This document shows positions 39,279 through 47,694 of a stretch of 64,000 nucleotides of DNA, in pieces (within the stretch, counting starts at the first letter, position 1; every line of letters starts with the position of its first letter). Source of the DNA: Leptospira terpstrae serovar Hualin str. LT 11-33 = ATCC 700639 (GTDB lineage: Bacteria > Spirochaetota > Leptospiria > Leptospirales > Leptospiraceae); assembly GCF_000332495.1 (NCBI RefSeq), contig NZ_AOGW02000002.1, forward strand, positions 124,001 to 188,000. The letters are read 5' to 3'. The translations under genes were made by a program, and so were the position numbers. The notes under the pieces are model-generated. The model worked only from the letters and a program-made list of their open reading frames with translations, did not search any database and was not told the DNA's origin.

Positions 39279-40724
39279 TTAGGCGGTTTCCTTTACCCAA
39301 GGGTTAATCGATTCTTTGGAAGTAAAAAAAGCTCCCGCTAAGGCCAATTTCAATTCCTCCTTGGTTTTGTCTGACAAAAGTTCTGATTCATTGTCTGCAA
39401 TGAAGTGTGTTGATACCTTTCCCTCAGCAAATTCTTTTGTAGAAACAAGTCTTTGTAAAAATTGTAAATTTGTTTTGGGACCAAACACAATCGTTTCCGA
39501 CAAACATTCGATTAGGCGGTGAATCGCTGTGATTCGATCATCTCCCCATACAATTAATTTTGCAATCATGGGATCGTAAAACATGGTGATCTCAGAGCCC
39601 GAAACAACACCTGAGTCGATACGTAAGTAATCTTTAGTAGGAAAGGATATATGGTGGATCCGTCCAGTGGATGGTAAAAAACCTTCTTTTGGATCTTCTG
39701 CATAAATTCGGACTTCCAGTGCATGTCCTTTTTGGGGAGGAGTTTGAATTTGTGGTAGTGTTTCTCCTTGGCAGACTCGAATTTGCCACTCCACTAAGTC
39801 AAGTCCCGTTGTCATTTCTGTTACAGGATGTTCAACCTGCAAACGAGTGTTCATCTCAAGAAAATAAAACTCGCCCGCTTCACCTAATATAAACTCTACG
39901 GTCCCAGCTCCTTCATATTGAACTGACTTGGCTGCCATCACTGCAGCTTCAGACATTTTGGATTTTAGTTCTGAGGAATATCTAGGGGCAGGAGTTTCTT
40001 CCACAACCTTTTGGTGTCGTCTTTGTAGGGAACAATCCCTTTCATGTAAGTGAATGATATTTCCTTTTGTATCGCCAAAAATTTGGAACTCCACATGTCG
40101 TGGATTGGTGATGTATTTTTCCAAAAGGATACGATCATCACCAAATGCAGAAAGTGCTTCCCGTTTTGCTGATAGAATACCAGGTTCTAATTCTTCGGGT
40201 GTATTGATACGTCGCATTCCTTTTCCCCCACCGCCGGCACTTGCTTTCGCCATAATGGGATACCCAATTTTTTCGGCTTCTTTTTGGAATACCGACATTT
40301 CCTGAGACGCACCTTCATAACCGGGAACAACAGGTACACCATTTTTTGCAACTAACAAGCGTGAACCGATCTTATCTCCCATTGCTTCGATAGAATGAGG
40401 TTTTGGGCCGATGAATCGAATTCCATGTTTTTCTAATTTCGTGGCAAAATCAGTATTTTCAGATAAAAATCCATAGCCAGGATGGACAGCATCCGCTCCG
40501 GTTTCCAAACAAGCCTTAATGACCTTCTCTACATTTAAGTAAGAAGAACGGGCATCGGTTCCGCCTAAAGAGAACGCTTCGTCTGCAGACTGGACAAATA
40601 AACTTTGTGCATCTGGATCGGAAAAGACGGCAACAGTTTTGATTCCCATTTTTTTTGCGGTGCGGATGACACGTACGGCAATTTCGCCACGATTGGCGAT
40701 GAGTATTTTTTGTATCGGCTTCAT
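39279..40724 (-). CDS. Biotin carboxylase subunit of an acyl-CoA carboxylase
   Basis: 481 residues. It starts KILIANRGEIAVRVIRTA and has HPGYGFLSEN, the ATP-grasp glycine loop ASAGGGGKGMR, ERDCSLQRRHQK and EMNTRLQVEHPVTE, all diagnostic for AccC-type biotin carboxylases. It carboxylates biotin on the partner carrier protein with ATP and bicarbonate. The length is somewhat above the usual ~450 of AccC; I would not call it AccC, because the partner arrangement is that of split 3-methylcrotonyl/propionyl-type alpha subunits. It is divergent from the LTA-synthase-like gene. Confidence 0.93.
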   Translation of the reverse strand: MKPIQKILIANRGEIAVRVIRTAKKMGIKTVAVFSDPDAQSLFVQSADEAFSLGGTDARSSYLNVEKVIKACLETGADAVHPGYGFLSENTDFATKLEKHGIRFIGPKPHSIEAMGDKIGSRLLVAKNGVPVVPGYEGASQEMSVFQKEAEKIGYPIMAKASAGGGGKGMRRINTPEELEPGILSAKREALSAFGDDRILLEKYITNPRHVEFQIFGDTKGNIIHLHERDCSLQRRHQKVVEETPAPRYSSELKSKMSEAAVMAAKSVQYEGAGTVEFILGEAGEFYFLEMNTRLQVEHPVTEMTTGLDLVEWQIRVCQGETLPQIQTPPQKGHALEVRIYAEDPKEGFLPSTGRIHHISFPTKDYLRIDSGVVSGSEITMFYDPMIAKLIVWGDDRITAIHRLIECLSETIVFGPKTNLQFLQRLVSTKEFAEGKVSTHFIADNESELLSDKTKEELKLALAGAFFTSKESINPWVKETA

Positions 40725-40818
40725 GTGAGTAGGATCAAAACTAATGTGCCGTGAAAATAAATCAACAGAAAGATCGGAAGTCGATTGACCGCCTCCTTCC
40801 TTAACAAATTATTTTTTT

Positions 40819-42819
40819 ATGGTGAAACAGTATCTCTCTCTCCGATTTTCGGATCGAATCTTTCTAACTTATTTCTCCTTTGGTTTTTTGACTCTTTTCC
40901 TACACCGAATTTTATTTTTTGTCGTTTATTCCTACCGATTGGAAGAATTCTCGTTTTTCATCTTACTCAAAGCGTTTTTAATTGGATTTCGATTTGATTG
41001 GGTTACCATTTCTATTTTGTTAGTTGGGTTCTACTTCTTATCCCTTTGGGACAAAGCATCGAAGTTAAGACCTTACCGTTATTTTTGGACCATCACTCCC
41101 TTAGTCATTTATCCATTTTGTTTGGTACACTTGTTTGCAGATTTATTGTATTTTGAAAATGCAAACAAACATATTGGATATGAAGCGATCGTATTTTTAG
41201 GAGATTTAGATGTATTGTTATCTTCTGCATTCAAAGAAACACCATTTAAAATTTTATCTTTTTTAGTATTTATTACATTGTATATAACGGGGATTCGTTA
41301 TTGGTTTTCCAAACAAAAAATTGCGGATCAAATAAATACTAAGGGAAGTTTTCGATCTAATTCCATAGTGAGTATACTTTGGATCTTATTTTTCTTTATA
41401 GGACTTCGAGGTGGGCCACAAGAATCACCTTTACGTGCTAGCGAAGCCATAATCTCTGATAATGCCCTTATCAACCAACTAGCGTTAAATGGAATTTATA
41501 CAACTATCAATGATTTCAAAAGCCAGGCAATTCCTAAACATCTAAAAATGACAGATAAGGATATGTTGGCGGTAGTTCGGGAAGAAATTGAGTATTCAGG
41601 ATCTGAATTTGTAAATGATCCAGAGTTTCCACTCGTTCGGAAAATCAAAGGAATACCGGGAAGAAAACCAATCAATGTGGTTTTGGTCATCCAAGAATCT
41701 TGGACGGGAAAGTATGTTTGGCCGATATCAGATGGATTTTGGTTAGGCAAGGAAGTAACACCGTATTACAATAGATTGGCGAAAAAGGGACATAGCTTTC
41801 GAAAATTCTATGCAAATGGTGGGAGAACTAGCAATGCTTTACTATCGGTTCTTACCAGTGTTCCCGATCGGCCAGGTCTTACGGCAATTCGTACTCCACA
41901 AATTCTCAGTAATTTTTCTGCTATTGGTAATCTATTTTCTGAATTTGGATACCAAACCAGTTTTATTACAGGAGATGATCTAAAATTCGATAGTTTGGCC
42001 ACTATCCTTCCTCATTTTGGATTCAAAACTTTGATTGGGAAAGAAGACTTTCGTAAATCGGGAAAATATTCCATCGGAGCTTGGGGTTATGATGATGAAC
42101 ATCTTTATACAAAAGCATTAGAAGAAATGGACTTGTACCAAAAGAATAACAAACCCTTCTTAATGACTATTCTTACTATGACAACACATTATCCATATAA
42201 GGTGCCAAACCCTAAGTATGAAATATACGAACCTACTGTAACTGATTTTGATTATCTCAATACTTATCACTATTCTGATTCTGCGTTAGAAGTTTTTATG
42301 AAAGAAATACAAAAGAAAAAGTATTTTGAAGACACTTTGTTTGTATTTGTGGGAGACCATACCCACCACAGGTATCTATCATATTATGAAGATCGAATGG
42401 TCCCTTTTTTGTTATATTCTCCAAAATACATAAAACCAATGTTAGATGAAAGAATTTCATCACAATTGGATGTCCTGCCTACTATTTTAGGAGTTGTAGG
42501 AAAAGAAACTTACTTTGCAGGGTTCGGTAAAGATATGTTAGCCAGTGGTGTGAAGTCGGGAAGTACTTACTTTGCTTATGGAAGTGCTTGCGGATGGATC
42601 GATGAAGAAAAAATTCTTTATCAAAGTGTAGATGGGGACACTCAGTTTATTTTCCAAATGATCCCACCTTATGGAGTGGACCCGGCCTGTAATCCAGATC
42701 GAAAAAACTGCTTTCGCCAAACGATCAAGGCCAGGGCCTTCTTTAATTTATCTTTAGAATTAATGAACCGTAATTCGCTTTATCCTTTAGAGGGTTCTTT
42801 ACGGTACACCAGGAAATGA
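40819..42819 (+). CDS. LTA-synthase-like membrane sulfatase-fold enzyme
   Basis: 666 residues. Five or so membrane helices at residues 10-200 are followed by an extracytoplasmic alkaline-phosphatase/sulfatase fold. IQESWTGKY (metal-binding E293), the nucleophile region GGRTSNAL (T337) and FVGDHTHH near 515 are all in place. Family members transfer phosphoglycerol or phosphoethanolamine from phospholipids onto glycans or lipids at the outer face of the inner membrane. In a diderm without teichoic acid, osmoregulated glucan or lipid A decoration is more likely, but unproven. The end overlaps 21 bp of the convergent knot-protein gene. Confidence 0.88.
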   Translation: MVKQYLSLRFSDRIFLTYFSFGFLTLFLHRILFFVVYSYRLEEFSFFILLKAFLIGFRFDWVTISILLVGFYFLSLWDKASKLRPYRYFWTITPLVIYPFCLVHLFADLLYFENANKHIGYEAIVFLGDLDVLLSSAFKETPFKILSFLVFITLYITGIRYWFSKQKIADQINTKGSFRSNSIVSILWILFFFIGLRGGPQESPLRASEAIISDNALINQLALNGIYTTINDFKSQAIPKHLKMTDKDMLAVVREEIEYSGSEFVNDPEFPLVRKIKGIPGRKPINVVLVIQESWTGKYVWPISDGFWLGKEVTPYYNRLAKKGHSFRKFYANGGRTSNALLSVLTSVPDRPGLTAIRTPQILSNFSAIGNLFSEFGYQTSFITGDDLKFDSLATILPHFGFKTLIGKEDFRKSGKYSIGAWGYDDEHLYTKALEEMDLYQKNNKPFLMTILTMTTHYPYKVPNPKYEIYEPTVTDFDYLNTYHYSDSALEVFMKEIQKKKYFEDTLFVFVGDHTHHRYLSYYEDRMVPFLLYSPKYIKPMLDERISSQLDVLPTILGVVGKETYFAGFGKDMLASGVKSGSTYFAYGSACGWIDEEKILYQSVDGDTQFIFQMIPPYGVDPACNPDRKNCFRQTIKARAFFNLSLELMNRNSLYPLEGSLRYTRK

Positions 42820-43113
42820 ATTTACATATTTGATTTTGAAGTCAGGAAAACTATTAACGATCTGCACTTTGAAATCGGGGAAAGAACTGACTTCTTGCCA
42901 CTTCCCACAGTCAGAAGGGAAACTACTTACTTTTTGCACATTGAGGTCAGGGAAACTATCTACAATTTGGACCTTAAAATCGGGGAAACTAGTAACGAAC
43001 TGAACCTTTCCTGCTAATTTTTTCCCTTTGAAAGTACAATCAGAGCCAATTTCTCCTGCGAAAAGAGTCGAAGTGAACAGAATACCTAAAATCAAACCAA
43101 TCAACTTTTTCAT
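42799..43113 (-). CDS. Small secreted 7(1) septoil-knot-type repeat protein
   Basis: 104 residues with a signal peptide ending LFAGE. The mature part has six near-identical 11-12 residue units: FVTSFPDFKVQ, IVDSFPDLNVQ, KVSSFPSDCGK, WQEVSSFPDFK and so on, interrupted once by the CGKW motif and ended by SFPGV. This is the pattern of the septoil-knot family (DUF6150-like, PF19647), predicted to form a deeply knotted beta fold. I know it from the family pattern, not from a search. Function unknown. It has its own strong promoter and RBS AGGAG. Two cysteines could form a disulphide. Confidence 0.85.
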   Translation of the reverse strand: MKKLIGLILGILFTSTLFAGEIGSDCTFKGKKLAGKVQFVTSFPDFKVQIVDSFPDLNVQKVSSFPSDCGKWQEVSSFPDFKVQIVNSFPDFKIKYVNSFPGVP

Positions 43114-43139
43114 ACATACTCCTATTTTTTAAGAAATAA

Positions 43140-43167
43140 ATTCTAAATCGATTTTTCCACCTGTCAA
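43140..43167 (-). promoter_or_regulatory. Strong sigma-70-type promoter of the knot-protein gene
   Basis: On the minus strand TTGACA (43167-43162) and TAGAAT (43145-43140) are separated by 16 bases, close to consensus. The start codon at 43113 is about 27 bases further, with AGGAG five bases before it, so the leader is very short. Confidence 0.75.
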
Positions 43168-43250
43168 TCCCTTTGTCCTTAGATTCGAAACACAAAAAGG
43201 CGCCCTTGAAAAATAAATTTTAAAATCATCAAGTATCTATGAATTAAAGA

Positions 43251-44054
43251 CTAAACTTTAGATAGTTTTATACGTTCGGCTTCCGTCATTACATCTAACT
43301 CTTGTTTTTTGGATTGCATCAAATTATTTAGATAGGTTTGAAATTCTTCCCAAGAAGAAAAATCCGTAGGGTCATGGACACCCAATCCCATATAGCCAAC
43401 TACGTTTCCTTTTTGGTAATTTTGATACGTGGTGACACCTGACTTTAGAGCAACAAAAACAGGAATTTTTTGATCAAAAGCAATTTTCACCATCCCTTTC
43501 TTTAGGGGAAGGATTTCCTCGGAATAAGTATTTTTCCCTTCTGGATACACAATGTAAGAAGTTGTTTTTAAACCTTCGATCAGATTTTTTACAGAAACTG
43601 CAACAGACATGGCTTTGGAGTTATCAAAAACTTGTGAACCCATGGCAACCATCCACCAATAAGCAAACCAAGCTTTTTTGATCACCTGGTTTGCTAAAAA
43701 CGGTTTTCTTATCACATAACAATCATAAGGGAAATCCATTTCGTTTACATGGTTTAAAAATATCATATGTCCTTTTTCAGGTACACTAATTTCATTAAAT
43801 ACGATGAGTTGAGTTTTTGTAATCTTCAGAACATCTTCTGCCCAAATTTTTGTTCCTTCTAGAAATTCTTTTATACGAGCTTCTTTGTTCCCTGTAAGAG
43901 AACGATATAAACCTCTGATGAGGTAGGGACTTGCTTTTCCAAAAACAAGAAGGGTGATCCTTAAGTAAACCTTCATCACCAAACGCCCGTAGTGGACACT
44001 AAGTCCGTGTAAATTTTTCTTAATGAGATCGTCAACGACCGGAATTTTCGCCAT
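43251..44054 (-). CDS. PlsC-family acyltransferase
   Basis: 267 residues. The acyltransferase H-x4-D motif is NHVNEMD (H101, D106) and block III is VYPEGKNT. The N-terminal ~90 residues have a hydrophobic segment (about 25-45), so a membrane anchor is likely. It resembles eukaryotic-like or LPLAT-type acyltransferases more than the first PlsC-like protein at 7848-8570, so substrates may differ; both could acylate lysophospholipid. It is monocistronic: a terminator lies just upstream of its start and belongs to the next gene. Confidence 0.85.
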   Translation of the reverse strand: MAKIPVVDDLIKKNLHGLSVHYGRLVMKVYLRITLLVFGKASPYLIRGLYRSLTGNKEARIKEFLEGTKIWAEDVLKITKTQLIVFNEISVPEKGHMIFLNHVNEMDFPYDCYVIRKPFLANQVIKKAWFAYWWMVAMGSQVFDNSKAMSVAVSVKNLIEGLKTTSYIVYPEGKNTYSEEILPLKKGMVKIAFDQKIPVFVALKSGVTTYQNYQKGNVVGYMGLGVHDPTDFSSWEEFQTYLNNLMQSKKQELDVMTEAERIKLSKV

Positions 44055-44090
44055 AGCAACAATTAGACAAAAGAGGTCATTCTATGGAAA

Positions 44091-44120
44091 TAAAAAAGCC
44101 CAAGAAAAATCTTGGGCTTT
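44091..44120 (-). terminator. Terminator after the periplasmic helical protein gene
   Basis: An 11-bp perfect stem (44095-44105 with 44110-44120) and a four-base loop. On the minus strand the stem is followed by TTTTTT. It ends the gene 44152-45270 just before the acyltransferase start. Confidence 0.9.
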
Positions 44121-44151
44121 AGACTTCGGAAACGGTGTTAGTTAACGTTTC

Positions 44152-45270
44152 TTATTGTTGCGGAGTGGATGTCGCTCCAGCGGCAGGTTTTGCAGGGACA
44201 TTCAATGCTTTTTTACGTTCTTGGTCGTACTTCATGAACACCATATTGTTGGAGTCCAAATCATAGACTCGACCTCTCACGTCAGCATGATCCACGCGGT
44301 AATCTTCAGGAACACGTACGTCAAACATAGCTTGCAAACGATTGTCATATTTGATGTAAGGGTTTTTGGTAAAATCATAAGTAACACCATCTACCTTTAC
44401 TGGTTTCCCTTCCACTGGTGCACCATTTTCATCTTTAAGAGTTTCTGATTTTGCAAGGGAATTGTTCAGGTAATAATTGTCGTAAGGATACTTCAACTTA
44501 TAAATGTTAATCGCATTTGCTTTAGAATCACGAGCTAAGTTGATGGCACCAAAATAAAGATCTATGCGATACTTTCTGTGGGTCGGTTGGAGTTTTTGGT
44601 GTTTTTCCAAATTCTTTTCCACTTTTAAAGCATTGGCTCTTGCTTCTTTTGCAAGACCGAGGTGTTTGTATCCTAACTCCAGGTTTTTCTCAATGTCATA
44701 TTTATTATAACTATAATGAGCTTCTTTTGGATCATACATACGACGTGAGAAAGGAGCTTCCCGTGGAATATCCATTACGTCTTGGCGGAAGTAAGAACCT
44801 TTTCCATATTCGATTGAAATATCGAGGAGTGCTTTATCCATATGATCGTTTGGATTTTTTCTTTCCATAGCCGTTTTCATCATCTCTTCTGCACGTAAAA
44901 TGTAGAGTTGAGAAAGTTCTTCGGTTATTTTTTCGATTCCCAATTGGCATTCTAGAAAACGTTGGTAGGCGGAAGAATAATTTCCCTCGAAGTGGTATTG
45001 TAAACCTTCTTGGTAGATTCGTTTGGCTTCGATGTATTTTTTCATACGAAAGCCTTCTTTCCCTTCCGGTGCATTTATTTCCGTAGGTTTTCCTTCCGGA
45101 TCTTCACCACGGAAATTTTTAACGATAGGTTCTAACTCACGTAGGTAAGTCAGAAGCTCAATTCGTTTGTGGTATGATTTACTAGAGACCGATTCTGCAA
45201 ACATAGGTGCTTGCATCATGAGACTCATCATGAGAATAAGAAGGGATTGTTTCATTGCTCTGCCGTTCAT
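44152..45270 (-). CDS. Periplasmic helical protein, possible TPR-like
   Basis: 372 residues with a signal peptide ending PMFAES. The mature part is helical and charged: KRIYQEGLQYHFEGNYSSAY, followed by EEMMKTAMERK, resembles a TPR pair. Later come a Tyr/Asn-rich stretch (YPYDNYYLNN) and a C-terminal Ala/Pro/Thr tail. I do not recognise a named family and make no claim of a flagellar sheath role. An alternative ATG is at 45255. Genes on either side are in independent units, judged from the terminator. Confidence 0.75.
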   Translation of the reverse strand: MNGRAMKQSLLILMMSLMMQAPMFAESVSSKSYHKRIELLTYLRELEPIVKNFRGEDPEGKPTEINAPEGKEGFRMKKYIEAKRIYQEGLQYHFEGNYSSAYQRFLECQLGIEKITEELSQLYILRAEEMMKTAMERKNPNDHMDKALLDISIEYGKGSYFRQDVMDIPREAPFSRRMYDPKEAHYSYNKYDIEKNLELGYKHLGLAKEARANALKVEKNLEKHQKLQPTHRKYRIDLYFGAINLARDSKANAINIYKLKYPYDNYYLNNSLAKSETLKDENGAPVEGKPVKVDGVTYDFTKNPYIKYDNRLQAMFDVRVPEDYRVDHADVRGRVYDLDSNNMVFMKYDQERKKALNVPAKPAAGATSTPQQ

Positions 45271-45406
45271 TCCGTTTCCGTACTTTCCTTCCTTGGAAGA
45301 ATCTTACAAGTAATTTCGGGGTAGCCCCTGTGAGTATTATCGGAGATTTCTGATATTGGATTGACAGATTGTATTTTAAAATTGAGCCTTTTCCTAGATT
45401 TTTCCT

Positions 45407-46285
45407 ATGTCCCTAGCCGCAGCCCAGTCCAAAAAAGTATCTTTTCGAGCCAAAGAGTCCACAGTCTGTCCTATTTGTGATGAAAATCACCAAAAGGAAC
45501 AAATGTTCCAAGGGGGTGGACGACTCATCGCCGGAAAGTTGGCTCAGGATTTACGCCGTTTATACGAAAAAAATAGAAAATTCGGTCGTGTCAGTCCTCT
45601 GGATTATGTCATGTCCGTTTGCCCACGTTGTCTCTACTCCTCCTTTCCGAAAGATTGGAATGCACTGAACCCTGCGGACAACGAAGCCATACGTATGGCC
45701 ACAGACAATCGCAGAAGTTACATAGAAAAAATTCTGGGACCTCTCGATTTTACAGGAGACCGCCAAATTGTGTTAGGTGCTGCTTCTTATCTACTGGGAA
45801 TGGATTGTTACCAACTCCGCGGCGCCAGTGTCGCACCTACTCCCAAAAAAGCAGTCTGTGCCATTCGAGCTGCTTGGTATTTTTCAGACCTACATGAAGA
45901 ATTCCCACATATTGGTTATGACAAAATCCGAGATTTACTCTACCAGAAAGCAGCGGTTATCTATGGTTATACGCTTGAGCTTATGCAAAATGGAAACGAA
46001 CCGGTAGACCAAGCAGCAGGGATGCTCGGACCCGATACAGATAACAACTGGGGATTTGATGGTGTTATCTATCTCAATGCCTATCTTACAAAAAAATTCA
46101 AAGACCAAATGGCTCCGAAACCTGATGACCAAGTTTTGCTTTTATCTCGCGCCAAACGAACACTTGCAAGACTATATGGCTCAGGAAAGGCTTCTAAAGG
46201 TAAACCAGGTCCTATTGTAGAAATGACTCGCGAGTTGTATGACGAATACAACGCCATACTTGAAGCGATGGGAGGCGAGAAGTAA
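45407..46285 (+). CDS. DUF2225 zinc-knuckle protein
   Basis: 292 residues with CPIC (near 21) and CPRC (near 72) cysteine pairs that could bind one zinc. Between and after are the helical DUF2225 repeats: SYIEKILGPLDFTGDR, AAWYFSDLHEEFPHIGY. The family occurs in spirochaetes and Firmicutes and its function is not known. Its C-terminus overlaps the start region of truA, so both are likely translated from one mRNA. Confidence 0.85.
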   Translation: MSLAAAQSKKVSFRAKESTVCPICDENHQKEQMFQGGGRLIAGKLAQDLRRLYEKNRKFGRVSPLDYVMSVCPRCLYSSFPKDWNALNPADNEAIRMATDNRRSYIEKILGPLDFTGDRQIVLGAASYLLGMDCYQLRGASVAPTPKKAVCAIRAAWYFSDLHEEFPHIGYDKIRDLLYQKAAVIYGYTLELMQNGNEPVDQAAGMLGPDTDNNWGFDGVIYLNAYLTKKFKDQMAPKPDDQVLLLSRAKRTLARLYGSGKASKGKPGPIVEMTRELYDEYNAILEAMGGEK

Positions 46286-46289
46286 GGGT

Positions 46290-47084
46290 TTGCCCAACTA
46301 CGCACTTCTCGTCGAATACGACGGTACTCATTTTTACGGTTGGCAGAAACAAAAAGATATTCCTACAGTTCAGTCTGCCATTGAATCAGCTATTTCCATA
46401 ATCTTAAGCAGAAATCCCGCCTCACGTTTGTCAGTCGCAGGCAGAACAGATACTGGAGTTCATGCACTCGGTATGGTGTGTAATTTTAAAACAGAATTCC
46501 CCATTCCTAACTTTCACAAATTTTTAGTGTCAGTGAATGCTCTAACTAAACGAGGAGTATCCGTTAAAAATATAGTCGAAGTACCCATGGACTTCCACTC
46601 TAGGTTTAGTTGTACTGGCAGAGAGTATATCTACAAAATCTATTACAGTAAATATGAAAGTAGCTTTGTGGAAGGAAGGGCCTATTGGGAGAAACACCCT
46701 GTGGATTGGGATTATGTGGAAAACCAACTCACAAACTTGATTGGAGAAAAAGACTTTCGATCACTGACAAAAGCAAAGTCAATGGCAGGCAAACGCTCCA
46801 TAAGAAATATATTTGACATTCGTTTGGAACGATTGACATCAGATTGGATCCAGGTTCGTATCCGTGCCAATGGATTTATGCACAATATGGTTCGTATTAC
46901 AGTAGGAACTTTACTGGACATTGGGAAGGGACGTTGGAAATCTAGATCCATCGGCTCCATTTTGGAAGAGAAGAACCGTTCGAAAGCAGGGATTACCCTC
47001 CCGCCGGATGGACTCTATTTTGTCCGCGCATATTACGAAGATTATCCGGAAATTCATGAATTGTATAAAATCCCTCTTCCTTAG
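46290..47084 (+). CDS. truA: tRNA pseudouridine(38-40) synthase
   Basis: 265 residues from the TTG at 46290, giving the usual short N-terminus before NYALLVEYDGTHFYGWQ; an ATG at 46239, inside the DUF2225 gene, is the alternative. The catalytic aspartate is in AGRTDTGVHA (about 54). The conserved GREYIYKI and GFMHNMVRI are present. It modifies U38-U40 in the anticodon loop. An AAGGG lies just before the TTG. Its end overlaps the start of the next gene by 29 bases. Confidence 0.92.
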   Translation: MPNYALLVEYDGTHFYGWQKQKDIPTVQSAIESAISIILSRNPASRLSVAGRTDTGVHALGMVCNFKTEFPIPNFHKFLVSVNALTKRGVSVKNIVEVPMDFHSRFSCTGREYIYKIYYSKYESSFVEGRAYWEKHPVDWDYVENQLTNLIGEKDFRSLTKAKSMAGKRSIRNIFDIRLERLTSDWIQVRIRANGFMHNMVRITVGTLLDIGKGRWKSRSIGSILEEKNRSKAGITLPPDGLYFVRAYYEDYPEIHELYKIPLP

Positions 47085-47694
47085 CCTATTTTTTGCACTC
47101 ACACTGTTTCCTGGTCTTCTCTCTGCACAAACTCTGGAAGAATACAATAAACGTAGGTATGAAATTGGTGGTTGGGTCGGCGCTGCCAATCCAATGCCTG
47201 GAACCCCTACCGTTCGTGTGTTGGAAACAACCCTTGGTGGTGGTTTTTATGCTCGTATGCCTTGGCCTTGGGTTTTTTACACAGAAATTGGTGGCTCCTA
47301 TGCTGTATTTTTATCAAGATCAGAGAGAGCTCTTACTGCAATGCCACTCTATGCGGCCTTAGCTTACAAAATTCCGATTGAACTCCCGATTCAATTTTTT
47401 CTCAAAGGTGGTGGCGGTTCTGCTTATGTTGTGGCCCGTCCCTCGGATACTGCCAAATGGAACCCAACCGCATTTGCAGGGTTAGAAGCAAGTTTTATTG
47501 CTGGTCGTAGAATCCGAATTGGTGTTCGATTGGACTATTACAAGATCTTTGAAACCCAAATGGATGTTCCCGCTCAATACCGATACCCACTTTCGAGTCC
47601 TTATGACGACCCTCGTTTACAAAATCCAGCAAGTTACACTTTGCAGAATGTAGATTTTTTCTATTTCGGTCTAACTGTAGGAGTGTTGTTTTAG
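47056..47694 (+). CDS. Outer-membrane small beta-barrel protein
   Basis: 212 residues from the ATG at 47056 (CCGGAAATTC precedes it). A signal peptide ends LLSAQ. From about 35, glycine- and aromatic-rich alternating strands (RRYEIGGWVGAANP, LGGGFYARMPWPWV, LKGGGGSAYVVARP) form a small barrel; the last residue is phenylalanine (LTVGVLF). A family could not be assigned. The start lies inside truA and the stop shares one base with the next gene's GTG, so the genes are tightly coupled. Confidence 0.8.
   Translation: MNCIKSLFLSLFFALTLFPGLLSAQTLEEYNKRRYEIGGWVGAANPMPGTPTVRVLETTLGGGFYARMPWPWVFYTEIGGSYAVFLSRSERALTAMPLYAALAYKIPIELPIQFFLKGGGGSAYVVARPSDTAKWNPTAFAGLEASFIAGRRIRIGVRLDYYKIFETQMDVPAQYRYPLSSPYDDPRLQNPASYTLQNVDFFYFGLTVGVLF

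Noticed and set aside
40785..40997. Plus-strand frame before the LTA-synthase-like gene
   Set aside because: It overlaps the true gene out of frame and has no protein-like features.
42800..43010. Regularly spaced DNA repeats resembling a CRISPR or minisatellite
   Set aside because: They fall within a reading frame and encode the SFPDF protein repeats; there are no spacers and the promoter, RBS and signal peptide fit a gene.
44152..45270. Identification as a flagellar sheath protein such as FcpA
   Set aside because: Helical periplasmic character alone is not enough; I could not recognise any specific motif.
45361..45366. TTGACA as a -35 box for the DUF2225 gene
   Set aside because: No acceptable -10 lies at 16-18 bases; the next candidate is too far away.
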